A stretch of 64,000 nucleotides of DNA from the NCBI RefSeq assembly GCF_001005295.1, contig NZ_LBMK01000001.1:743945-807944 (forward strand), written 5' to 3'. The DNA comes from Streptomyces yangpuensis. GTDB taxonomy: Bacteria; Actinomycetota; Actinomycetes; Streptomycetales; Streptomycetaceae. Numbering within the stretch: the stretch's first letter is position 1; each line of letters starts with the position of its first letter. Shown here piece after piece: positions 35,897 through 43,395 of the stretch. The notes under the pieces are model-generated. The model had not been told where the DNA came from and did not search any database. It was given only the letters and a program-made list of their open reading frames with translations. The position numbers were made by a program, and so were the translations under genes.

Positions 35897-36729
35897 GGGC
35901 CCCGCAGCCGCTGCGGCTCCTGCGGCTCCTGCTGGCCGTGCCCCTGCTGCTGCTCGCCGCCTGCACGTCCGGACCGGACGACGAGGGCGACGACGCACCG
36001 TACCGCTGGCCGGAACTCGCCCCCGGACAACGCTGGCAGCCCCCGCCAGGCACCGGCTGGCAGTGGCAGCTCACCGGAAAGCTCGACACCTCGGTGAAGG
36101 CACCGGTCTACGACATCGACGGTTTCAACACCACCAAGGCGCAGGTCGCCGAGTTGAAGAAGGCCGGCCGCAAGACCATCTGCTACCTCTCCACGGGCGC
36201 GTGGGAAGACTTCCGGCCGGACGCAGAAGCGTTCCCGCGGGACCTCCTGGGCAAGGGCAACGGCTGGGAGGGGGAGCGCTGGCTGGACATCCGGCGGGTG
36301 GCTGAGCTGGAACCGCTGATGGCCAAACGGTTCGACATGTGCCGGGACAAGGGCTTCGACGCGGTCGAACCGGACAACATGGACGGCTACCAGAACACGT
36401 CCGGCTTCCCGCTCACCGCCGACGACCAGCTGCGCTACAACCGGCTGATCGCGAAGCTCGCCCACGACCGGGGCATGGCCGTCGGCCTGAAGAACGACCT
36501 CGACCAGATCCCGCAGCTCGTCGGGGACTTCGACTTCGCGGTCAACGAACAGTGCGCACAGTACGACGAGTGCGAGCGGCTGACCCCCTTCATCGAAGCC
36601 GGCAAGGCCGTCTTCCACGCGGAGTACGAACTCTCCACGTCCCGCTTCTGCCCACGCTCGCGCGAGCTGAAGCTGAGCTCCTTGCAGAAGCGGTACGACC
36701 TCGACGCCTGGCGCCGCACCTGCCCGTAG
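35893..36729 (+). CDS. GH114 endo-alpha-1,4-polygalactosaminidase lipoprotein
   Basis: A 278-residue lipoprotein: signal LLRLLLAVPLLLLAAC with a lipobox LAAC, then a GH114/TM1410 domain (WQWQLTGKLDTSVKAPVYDIDGFNT, TICYLSTGAWEDFRPD, WEGERWLDIRRVAELEPLMAKRFDMCRDKGFDAVEPDNMDGYQN). The acidic pair in VEPDNMDGY is the likely catalytic region. Known GH114 enzymes cleave alpha-1,4-linked galactosamine polymers such as Pel. Starts at ATG 35893 inside the preceding stop, ending the operon; convergent with the TetR gene. Confidence 0.87.
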   Translation: MRAPQPLRLLRLLLAVPLLLLAACTSGPDDEGDDAPYRWPELAPGQRWQPPPGTGWQWQLTGKLDTSVKAPVYDIDGFNTTKAQVAELKKAGRKTICYLSTGAWEDFRPDAEAFPRDLLGKGNGWEGERWLDIRRVAELEPLMAKRFDMCRDKGFDAVEPDNMDGYQNTSGFPLTADDQLRYNRLIAKLAHDRGMAVGLKNDLDQIPQLVGDFDFAVNEQCAQYDECERLTPFIEAGKAVFHAEYELSTSRFCPRSRELKLSSLQKRYDLDAWRRTCP

Positions 36730-36823
36730 CCAAATCCAGCCTCGCCTGGCGGTTCCTGCACCCTTCGTGAGGGACACCCCCGGCCTCAGCCGGGCCACCT
36801 CGGCCCCGCCGGGCCCTTGGACG

Positions 36824-37441
36824 TCACGGTGAAGCGCCGGGGCCCGGTGCCGGCGCGCGACTGTTGATGACCGCACAGGCGTACGACGTAAGGCTGGCGC
36901 GCAATTGGTCCCAGCCTTCTTCGGAGTCGGGCGCGAGGCCTGCCATCAGCCGGCGCTGCTGCTCCACCACGAAGGGCCACGAGGCGATCCCGATCAGGGT
37001 CATCAGCAGATGACCGACCTCTTGGGGCGAGGCGAGGGACAGTGCCTTGCCGAGGGTCTCGTTCTTGCTCAGGTAGTACGCCTGGCGCTCCTCCTCGCCG
37101 GGAATCGCGGCGTCTCCGTAGTGCAGGCCCTCCCAGGCCAGGAGCCGCACGAGACTGGTGTCACGGCGGTGGTAGTCGAAGATCCGGCCGACGTAGTGCT
37201 CAAGGTCCTCCCGCGTCGTCGGCACCGGAACCTGCTCGCCCAGTTCCCGGTACGCGTGCGCCAGAACGGTGGAGAACAACTGCTCCTTGCTGCCGAAGTA
37301 GGAGTACAGGCGCTGCTTGTTCGCCGCAGCCTGCTCGGCGATACGGTCCACCCTGGCGCCTGCGATGCCGAACTTGGCGAACTCCGCACGGGCCGCGTCC
37401 AGGAGACGGGTCGGCGTGTCTCGGGTTGCGTCCTTGGTCAT
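36824..37441 (-). CDS. TetR-family regulator of the AfsA/KAS III cluster
   Basis: A 205-residue TetR protein: HTH TRLLDAARAEFAKFGIAGARVDRIAEQAAANKQRLYSYFGSKEQLF, then a helical ligand domain (HYVGRIFDYHRRDTSLVRLLAWEGLHYGD). ATG 37441. It is transcribed away from the biosynthetic-looking genes, with two 16-bp operator-like boxes in between (37460-37496), so it probably represses itself and the cluster. It is not a recognisable gamma-butyrolactone receptor by the parts I can read. Confidence 0.88.
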   Translation of the reverse strand: MTKDATRDTPTRLLDAARAEFAKFGIAGARVDRIAEQAAANKQRLYSYFGSKEQLFSTVLAHAYRELGEQVPVPTTREDLEHYVGRIFDYHRRDTSLVRLLAWEGLHYGDAAIPGEEERQAYYLSKNETLGKALSLASPQEVGHLLMTLIGIASWPFVVEQQRRLMAGLAPDSEEGWDQLRASLTSYACAVINSRAPAPGPGASP

Positions 37442-37459
37442 GGACTCAGCTTAACGGCC

Positions 37460-37496
37460 AACCAACTGGATAGTTAAAAAAACCATCTAGTTGGTT
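37460..37496. promoter_or_regulatory. Twin TetR operator boxes
   Basis: AACCATCTAGTTGGTT (37481-37496) is a 14/16 palindrome; AACCAACTGGATAGTT (37460-37475) resembles its reverse complement. Their starts are 21 bp apart, two helical turns, just upstream of the TetR start at 37441. The outer CAACCAACT/AGTTGGTTG arms also form a larger inverted repeat. Confidence 0.72.
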
Positions 37497-37710
37497 GCAC
37501 CCTTTCGGGTGATCGCTTAGTGTCGGTGACGTCAGCCCGGCAGGCACCTCCGACAGAGCCGCCGGGGCCTGGAGCAGCCCGGCGCACAGCCCGGGTCGGA
37601 AACCGCACGGCGCTCGGAGCCGCGACGGTCTCCGCGCTTCGCACACCCATCACTCCGGTCAGCCGTCGTGGCACTTCCATGCCGCACGGCTCCACTACCG
37701 AGGAGTTCCC

Positions 37711-38478
37711 ATCAATCACTCGATCCAGAGCATCGTCCTGGTCGGGGACCGGTTCATCGGGTTCGCCGTCCAGGAGAACGTCTTCACCGTCTCGCAGTTA
37801 GTCGACGACATCCGGCGCGGTGTCTACGCCAAGGAGGGCGACCCGGTCCTCATCGAAAGCGCCCAGGGCGTGTCCGAGGCCGATGTGTTCCTCATCGTCG
37901 AGGAGCTGCGGCATCGCGGCCTGGACCGTATACACGTCCGGCTTCAGCCTTCCACCCTCAGCGGAGCCGGCGAGGTCCACAAACACCAGGTCGCCAATGC
38001 CCTGATCGCGGATCTGCACCAGGTGGACGACTCGCTCTTCGGTGCCGGCCTGCGGCTGCACAACGACAACGAGCTCCTGCTCGACCACCAGACCGGCCAG
38101 CATGTGCAGGGCATGGTCGCCATCGAGGCGTCCCGGCAGATGTTCCTCGCCGTGACCGAGCGGTTCTTCGCCGCCCAGTGGCCGCAGCGCAAGTACTACT
38201 TCGTCATCGAGCACATGAACACCGCCTTCGAGAACTTCCTGTTCCCGCTGTGTTCGACCATCGAGTACCGGATCACCGAGTCCCGGACTCAGGACCCGTC
38301 CAGGCTCTCCTTCAGCGCCGAGGTCGGCATCCACCAGGCCGGCCGTCGCGCCGCCTTCACCCAGCTGGCCTTCACCGCCTTCGAGACCGACGTGATCGAG
38401 GCCAAGGAGGACCGGCGCGCCCGCCGGGCCGTCGAGCACACGCTCCGGGCCCCGGCCGACGTCCTGTCCGGCGTCTGA
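37711..38478 (+). CDS. AfsA-type (A-factor biosynthesis) hotdog protein, non-canonical start
   Basis: About 255 residues if read from 37711. The second half carries the AfsA hotdog signature: VHKHQVANALIADLHQVDDSLF, then QHVQGMVAIEASRQMFLAV (HVxGMxxxEAxRQ) and FPLCSTIEYRITES. AfsA condenses a beta-ketoacyl-ACP with dihydroxyacetone phosphate in butyrolactone signal synthesis. The protein-like, GC3-biased frame starts right after GAGGAG, but no ATG/GTG/TTG exists before 37870; an ATC at 37711, 5-6 bases after the ribosome site, is the likely start. Starting at GTG 37870 would delete ~53 residues. First gene of the cluster. Confidence 0.7.
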   Translation: MNHSIQSIVLVGDRFIGFAVQENVFTVSQLVDDIRRGVYAKEGDPVLIESAQGVSEADVFLIVEELRHRGLDRIHVRLQPSTLSGAGEVHKHQVANALIADLHQVDDSLFGAGLRLHNDNELLLDHQTGQHVQGMVAIEASRQMFLAVTERFFAAQWPQRKYYFVIEHMNTAFENFLFPLCSTIEYRITESRTQDPSRLSFSAEVGIHQAGRRAAFTQLAFTAFETDVIEAKEDRRARRAVEHTLRAPADVLSGV

Positions 38479-38570
38479 CAGACCCCGGCCCCCGGCCGTT
38501 CCCCCGGCCGCCGCCGCACCCCGGGCGTCGCCCGATTCCCCCTTTCACAGATCCCCTGAGGAGCACAGTC

Positions 38571-39188
38571 ATGTCCGCATCACTCATCACCGCCGTGGAA
38601 CTGCCGGTCAAGCCCGACCAGGTCGATGCCGCCGCCACCGCATGGAAGGCCCACCACGCCGCGTCGGCGTTCGAAGGCCGTGCACTGTTCCGCAGCCTGG
38701 AGGGTTCCAGCCTCCTGGAGCTGGCCCCGCTCGCCGGCTTTGAGCAGCTCGACGCTCTGCGCGCCGACTGGGAGCAGCTGTGGGAGACGCTGGCCCCGGC
38801 GGCCGAGGGCGACTTCCGCCGCCAGGTGCTGGGCTTCGTCGACGCGCCCAAGCCGGTCGACACCCCGCTGCCGCAGACGGCCTACGTGCAGATGCGCCAC
38901 ATCGAGGTGCCGCCGCGGGTGTACACCGCGTACCGCGCCTGGCGTGAGGAGACCATCTACGACGTGGTGCGCGGCGCCGACGAGGTCGAGGCCTTCGAGG
39001 CGTACCACTCGGTGCTGAGCACCGAACCCGGTGTCATGTTCGTCTCCGGGTTCAACTGCGACCCGGCCGAGTACAACGCGGTGTTCACCTCCCCGCGTTA
39101 CCAGGAGATCGTCCGCCAGGCCGGTGACCGCTTCATCGCGGGCGGCGAGCGCGGTCTCTACACCACGATCTACGCCCGCGTGGCGTAG
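38571..39188 (+). CDS. Dimeric alpha/beta-barrel-like protein, function unknown
   Basis: A 205-residue cytosolic protein (ATG 38571, GAGGAG upstream). It appears to contain two ferredoxin-like halves: SLITAVELPVKPDQVDAAATAWKAHHAASAFEGRALFRSLEGSSLLELAPL, reminiscent of antibiotic-biosynthesis monooxygenase (ABM) domains, and TAYVQMRHIEVPPRVYTAYRAWREETIYDVV. It has no cofactor motif, as is usual for ABM enzymes. Placed second in the cluster; an enzymatic role on a small aromatic or polyketide-like intermediate is inference only. Confidence 0.6.
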   Translation: MSASLITAVELPVKPDQVDAAATAWKAHHAASAFEGRALFRSLEGSSLLELAPLAGFEQLDALRADWEQLWETLAPAAEGDFRRQVLGFVDAPKPVDTPLPQTAYVQMRHIEVPPRVYTAYRAWREETIYDVVRGADEVEAFEAYHSVLSTEPGVMFVSGFNCDPAEYNAVFTSPRYQEIVRQAGDRFIAGGERGLYTTIYARVA

Positions 39189-39205
39189 GCGCCGCACGCC
39201 GGCCC

Positions 39206-39271
39206 GTCGCAGAACCAAAAAACCCGACCGGTTGCAGAACGAGGAACGGCGCCGGTCGCAGAACGAGGAAC
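39206..39271 (+). repeat. 24-25-bp tandem direct repeats in an intergenic spacer
   Basis: CCGGTTGCAGAACGAGGAAC (39228-39247) and CCGGTCGCAGAACGAGGAAC (39252-39271) are 19/20 identical at 24-bp spacing; a third partial copy GTCGCAGAAC starts at 39206. They lie just upstream of the ribosome site of the next gene. Confidence 0.75.
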
Positions 39272-39288
39272 CAGATGAGGAGAAGCGG

Positions 39289-40140
39289 ATGGGACCGTCG
39301 CGCACCTACCAGCTGAGTCTCACCACCCAGGGACCGGCCTACCCGCCCAGCGAAGTGATGGACGCGAACGGCGACTTCGTCGTGATCGGTCGCATCAACC
39401 GTGACAACGGGGCGGGCGGCGTCTCGAACGGCTGGGGGTGCGCGATCGTCGCCGCCGACAGCCCGCTGCCGGAGTTCGGCAGGAACGAGCCGTACCGCAT
39501 CATCCGTGAACTGCCGGACCACCCCGGCCAGTTCAGCCCCGCCGACAACGCGATCGTGCTCCACACGCTGCCGCTGCCGCTGCCGTGCAGCAACTATCCG
39601 ATGGTGTTCGCCCCCGAGCAGTTCCCGAACGCGTCCGAGGTCGTCCGCCCCAGCTATCCGTTCCACCAGGTCGCCGTGCCGGACCTGCGGGAGCAGGACG
39701 GGCCGAAGGTGACCGAACCGGTGACGCTCGGCACCTGGGGCCGGGCGCGCGGCGAGCTTGAGGTACGGCTGAGCGACGACAGGAAATCCGGGGAGTTCGG
39801 CTTCGAGTTCTCCGGGATGCTGCCGAACAGCCTGTACACGGTGATGTCGCTGCGCGAGCACGACCTGGACCCGGCCGGGCCGACCCGGCCCGGACCGCTC
39901 GGGGTGCCCAACGCCTTCGTCACCGACCAGGACGGCAGGGGCCGCTATCGGGCGGTGCTGCCCGACCCCTTCCCGGCGCCCGGCACCGGCGGCAATCGCA
40001 TCGTGAACGTCGTCGTGCTGTGGATGAGCTACCAGCAGAACTACGGCGGGGCGATCGGCCAGTTCGGTCTGGGCGGGGACATCCACGCACAACTGAAGCT
40101 GCAGGGACCGAGCTTCGGCGAATTCATCACCACCGGCTGA
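39289..40140 (+). CDS. Cluster protein of unknown function
   Basis: A 283-residue soluble protein (ATG 39289; GAGGAG 6 bases upstream). It is beta-rich with Pro and Gly turns (TYQLSLTTQGPAYPPSEVMDANGDFVVIGRINRDNG; FEFSGMLPNSLYTVMSLREHDLDPAGP) and ends NVVVLWMSYQQNYGGAIGQFGLGGDIHAQLKLQGP. No signal peptide, cofactor motif or family is recognised. Its beta-sandwich look could mean a binding protein or a cupin-like enzyme, but I assign no function. Ends 17 bp before the tautomerase. Confidence 0.6.
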   Translation: MGPSRTYQLSLTTQGPAYPPSEVMDANGDFVVIGRINRDNGAGGVSNGWGCAIVAADSPLPEFGRNEPYRIIRELPDHPGQFSPADNAIVLHTLPLPLPCSNYPMVFAPEQFPNASEVVRPSYPFHQVAVPDLREQDGPKVTEPVTLGTWGRARGELEVRLSDDRKSGEFGFEFSGMLPNSLYTVMSLREHDLDPAGPTRPGPLGVPNAFVTDQDGRGRYRAVLPDPFPAPGTGGNRIVNVVVLWMSYQQNYGGAIGQFGLGGDIHAQLKLQGPSFGEFITTG

Positions 40141-40157
40141 CGAGAGGAACCACCACC

Positions 40158-40376
40158 ATGCCGATCATTTCCGTGACGACCTGGCCCAGCGAGGACGACG
40201 ACAAGTGCCGCGAGCTCATGGAAGAGCTGACGGAGACCGTGCACCGGGTCACCGGAGCGCCGCGCGACCGGATCACCGTCTACGTCCAGGAGGTGCCGCG
40301 AAACCGCTGGTCCGAAGGCGGCGCGATGGGGTCCGACCCGGATTTCGCGCGGCTCAGCCGGGCCGGCGGCGTCTGA
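40158..40376 (+). CDS. 4-oxalocrotonate tautomerase-family protein
   Basis: A 72-residue tautomerase starting M-PIISVTTWPSEDDDKCRELMEELTETVHRVTGAPRDRITVYVQEVPRNRWSEGG. The Pro directly after Met is the catalytic base of the family after Met removal, and the RITVYVQEVPRNRW stretch holds the second Arg and aromatic residues. Enzymes of this group catalyse keto-enol tautomerisation or related C-C chemistry. Short distances to both neighbours suggest co-transcription. Substrate unknown. Confidence 0.85.
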   Translation: MPIISVTTWPSEDDDKCRELMEELTETVHRVTGAPRDRITVYVQEVPRNRWSEGGAMGSDPDFARLSRAGGV

Positions 40377-40473
40377 CACCGCCCGCCCCTGGCACCACCG
40401 GTGCACGTGCCGGCGCCCGGCGCCGGTGCCGGGCACCACACCGCACCACACCGCACCAGGAAGGAACCCCGGC

Positions 40474-41280
40474 ATGAGCACCCCCCGCCCCGGCACCGAG
40501 CACGGCAACGACAACGACGACGACCGCATGGAGCGCGGGCTGCGGACGCTGCGCCGGATCGAGGCCACCGAGCGGCCCGGCATCCTCGACGGTTTCCAGG
40601 ACGTGGCCCCCGGCTTCGGTGAGCTGGTCGTCGGCTTCGCCTTCGGCGACATCTGCTCCCGCCCGGGCCTGGAGCTGCCCACCCGCCAGCTCGTCACCGT
40701 CGCGGCACTCACCGCGCTGGGCAACGCCGCCCCGCAGCTGGAGTTCCACGTACGGGGCGCACGCAACGTCGGGTGCGACCGCCGCGAGATCGTCGAAACG
40801 GTTCTGTGGCTGAGCGGCTACGCCGGTTTCCCCGCGACGCTGAAGGCGCTGGGCGTCGTCCGGTCCGTCTTCGTCGCCGAGGGCGCGGGCGTGCCGTCCG
40901 CCGAACGGTCCGAGCGCGGGCTGCGAACGCTGCGGGCCCAGGGCGGCGACGGCGGTTTCTGCGAGCAGGTGCTGGCCTCCGTGCGCGCCCTCGATCCGGC
41001 CCTCGCGGACGATCTCGTCGAGAGTGCCTTCGGCCACCTCGACCCCGTCACGTCGCGCGGCGGTCTCGACCCGCTCACACGCGCCATCGTCTCCGTGGCC
41101 GCCTGCACCGCCCTGGGCACGCTCCGGCCGCAGCTCACGGCACAGGTACACGCGATCCTCGACGCCGGCGGCACACCGCAGGACGCCGTCGAGACGATCC
41201 TGCAGATGGCCGTGTACGCCGGTGTCCCGGCGGCCGTGAACGGCCTCAACGCGGCGCGCGACGTCTTCCGCACGCGATGA
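40474..41280 (+). CDS. Double-domain carboxymuconolactone decarboxylase-family protein
   Basis: A 268-residue protein made of two CMD/AhpD-like repeats: LPTRQLVTVAALTALGNAAPQLEFHVRGARNVGCDRREIVETVLWLSGYAGFPATLKAL and DPLTRAIVSVAACTALGTLRPQLTAQVHAILDAGGTPQDAVETILQMAVYAGVPAAVNGL. The Glu and His of the CMD active site are present in both; the typical AhpD CxxC is absent, so a decarboxylase/lactonase-type role is more likely than peroxidase support. ATG 40474 follows AGGAAGGAA. Confidence 0.83.
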   Translation: MSTPRPGTEHGNDNDDDRMERGLRTLRRIEATERPGILDGFQDVAPGFGELVVGFAFGDICSRPGLELPTRQLVTVAALTALGNAAPQLEFHVRGARNVGCDRREIVETVLWLSGYAGFPATLKALGVVRSVFVAEGAGVPSAERSERGLRTLRAQGGDGGFCEQVLASVRALDPALADDLVESAFGHLDPVTSRGGLDPLTRAIVSVAACTALGTLRPQLTAQVHAILDAGGTPQDAVETILQMAVYAGVPAAVNGLNAARDVFRTR

Positions 41281-41369
41281 CCGCCGCCGCCTCCGCGCCC
41301 GCCACCGAGCCCGCCACCGCCGCGCGGCGGCCCCGGAGCCAGATCCCGCATCAGAAGGAGGGACCCGTC

Positions 41370-42074
41370 ATGACCTCTCGTTCCTACCTTGTCTTCGCCG
41401 ACGTGGACGAGACCCTGATCCACTGCAAGAGCATGTTCGACTTCCTGCGGTACCACCTGACCGGCCGGTACGGTGTCGCGGGGACGGCCGAGCACGACCG
41501 GCTCCTCGCCGGCTTCCGGCGGGCCGCCGACGCCGGCACGCCGCGCGAGGAGATCAACCGCGCCTACTACGCCGCCTACGCGGGTGAATCCGTTGCCACC
41601 ATCGCCGCCTGGGGCGAGCGCTGGTTCGCGGACCGCGCCGCGGACGGTCTGTTCATCGACACGACCCGGGACGCGCTGCGCTCCCACCGCGAGGCCGGTG
41701 CCGAAATCGTCCTGGTCTCGGGTTCGTTCCCCGCCTGCCTGGACCCCATCGCACGGGCCGTCGGCGCCGGGCACCTGCTGTGCAGCCGCCCTCTCGCCGA
41801 GGCGGACGGCCCGGCCGGCCCGGTAGGTGACGGTACCTACACGGGGCTGATCGAGACCCCGATGATCGGTGCGCAGAAGGCGGTCGCGGTCCGCCGGTTC
41901 CTCGCCGCCCGGCCGGAGATCGACCCGCGGGACTGCTACGCGTACGGCGATCACCCATCCGACCTGCCGATGCTCGAATGCGTCGGCCACCCGGTCGCGG
42001 TCGGCGACGACCCCGTGCTGCGAGCCCTGCTCGACGCCCGGCCCTCCTCCACTCCTTTGGAGCACCAGCTGTGA
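41370..42074 (+). CDS. HAD-IB family phosphatase
   Basis: A 234-residue HAD hydrolase: YLVFADVDETL (nucleophile Asp11 and Asp13), cap helices YHLTGRYGVAG..EINRAYYAAYAGES, motif II in IVLVSGSFPAC, Lys in IGAQKAVAV and motif IV YAYGDHPSDLPML. It is of the SerB-like IB group, so it probably removes phosphate from a small metabolite. AfsA-type pathways need such a dephosphorylation step. ATG 41370 follows AGAAGGAGGG; an ATG at 41277 overlapping the CMD stop could give a longer form. Confidence 0.85.
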   Translation: MTSRSYLVFADVDETLIHCKSMFDFLRYHLTGRYGVAGTAEHDRLLAGFRRAADAGTPREEINRAYYAAYAGESVATIAAWGERWFADRAADGLFIDTTRDALRSHREAGAEIVLVSGSFPACLDPIARAVGAGHLLCSRPLAEADGPAGPVGDGTYTGLIETPMIGAQKAVAVRRFLAARPEIDPRDCYAYGDHPSDLPMLECVGHPVAVGDDPVLRALLDARPSSTPLEHQL

Positions 42075-43150
42075 CCGTGTACTCACCAGCGACGTCAGAC
42101 ATCGGCATCGTCGGATCCGGCTCGTACCTCCCGAGCGACATCGTGCCCAACTCCGAGGTCGCCGAACGGGCCGGGGTCACCCCCGAGTGGATCGTCCGCA
42201 AGACCGGCATTCGCGAGCGCCGCCACGCCGCGCCGCACGAAGCGACCTCCGACCTGGCCACCGCCGCCGCGCGGGCCGCCATGGACGACGCCGGGATCTC
42301 CGAACGCGACATCGCCTGGGTGATCGTGGCGACCTCCACCCCCGACCACCCGCAGCCGGCCACGGCCTGTCTGGTGCAGGACCGGATCGGCGCGACGCAG
42401 GCCGCCGCCTTCGACATCAACGCCGTCTGCGCCGGCTTCGTCTTCGCCCTGCAGACCGGTGCGCAGCTGCTGGCCGGGATCAGCGAGCACAGCGAGGCCA
42501 AGTACGCACTGGTCGTGGGCGCGGACGTCTACTCGCGGATCCTGGACCACAGCGACCGCAAGACCGCGGTGCTGTTCGGCGACGGTGCGGGAGCCGTCGT
42601 ACTCGGCCCGGCCCGGCCCGGATTCGGCATCGTCGGTACCGGTACCAGCACCGACGGCAGCCTCCATGCGCTGATCGGGGTCCAGGCGGGCGGCAGCCGC
42701 CACCCCGCCTCGGCCGGCACCCTCGCCAACGGCCAGCACTTCTTCAAGATGCAGGGGCGCGAGGTCCGCGACTTCGTCAACGAGCGCCTGCCATCGGCCG
42801 TCCAAGGGGTGCTGGCCGCGCACGACGTGGATCCGGCCGCGGTCGGACACTTCGTTCCGCACCAGGCCAACGGTGTGATGGTCGGCGAGGTCATCCCCAG
42901 CCTCGGGCTGCCCAACGCCCAGGCCCACCTGCCGGTCGACCTGCACGGCAACACCGGCGCCGCCTCGATACCGCTCGCGCTCGACCAGGCCAACCGGTCG
43001 GGCGCGTTGCTGGACGGCGATCTGGTGCTGCTGGCCGGCTTCGGCGGTGGCATGGGGGTCGGCACGGCCCTGATCCGCTGGGACGCCGAGTCCCCCAAGC
43101 ACCTGCCACGCGAGCGAGCGGCGCAGCTCGTCGGGAGCGTCGCCCGGTGA
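42071..43150 (+). CDS. Beta-ketoacyl-ACP synthase III-like enzyme (FabH family)
   Basis: A 359-residue KAS III with the full catalytic triad: Cys120 (DINAVCAGF), His264 (PHQANG) and Asn294 (HGNTGAAS). N-terminal GIVGSGSYLPSDIV and TPEWIVRKTGIRERR, plus C-terminal GFGGGMGVGTALIRW, are standard. KAS III enzymes start fatty-acid chains from acyl-CoA; cluster-located relatives can instead prime polyketides or form C-C/C-O bonds. GTG 42071 overlaps the HAD stop by 4 bp. Not the housekeeping fabH by context (no fabD/acpP/fabF around). Confidence 0.9.
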   Translation: MTVYSPATSDIGIVGSGSYLPSDIVPNSEVAERAGVTPEWIVRKTGIRERRHAAPHEATSDLATAAARAAMDDAGISERDIAWVIVATSTPDHPQPATACLVQDRIGATQAAAFDINAVCAGFVFALQTGAQLLAGISEHSEAKYALVVGADVYSRILDHSDRKTAVLFGDGAGAVVLGPARPGFGIVGTGTSTDGSLHALIGVQAGGSRHPASAGTLANGQHFFKMQGREVRDFVNERLPSAVQGVLAAHDVDPAAVGHFVPHQANGVMVGEVIPSLGLPNAQAHLPVDLHGNTGAASIPLALDQANRSGALLDGDLVLLAGFGGGMGVGTALIRWDAESPKHLPRERAAQLVGSVAR

Positions 43151-43395
43151 ACGGATTCCCTCTCGGCCCCGCCCACGCCTTCCGCTCCGCCCCCGTGTCC
43201 GACGCGCTGTGCGTCGTGCCCGGATGCGCGATCGCCCACTGGTCGATGGGACCCGACGTGCTGGACGCCGGCCCGTGCCCGCACGGCTGGAGTCCCCGCG
43301 CCCGGCCCGACGGCGACACCTCCGCCCATGTCCTCACCCGAACCGGCCCCGACGGCCTGATCGACGCTTTACCCCAGGGAGACCGACAGCCATGA
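43147..43395 (+). CDS. Tiny coupled ORF with Cys/His cluster, function unknown
   Basis: An 82-residue ORF whose GTG (43147) overlaps the KAS III stop (GTGA) and whose TGA overlaps the MFS ATG (ATGA), so it sits exactly in the reading chain. The middle part CVVPGCAIAHWSMGPDVLDAGPCPHGW has three Cys and two His that could bind a metal. No signal, membrane segment or known family. The two 4-bp overlaps are the main evidence that it is translated. Confidence 0.55.
   Translation: MNGFPLGPAHAFRSAPVSDALCVVPGCAIAHWSMGPDVLDAGPCPHGWSPRARPDGDTSAHVLTRTGPDGLIDALPQGDRQP

Noticed and set aside
37679..37801. ATG at 37679 as the start of the AfsA-like gene.
   Set aside because: It is in a different frame and reaches a stop at 37801.
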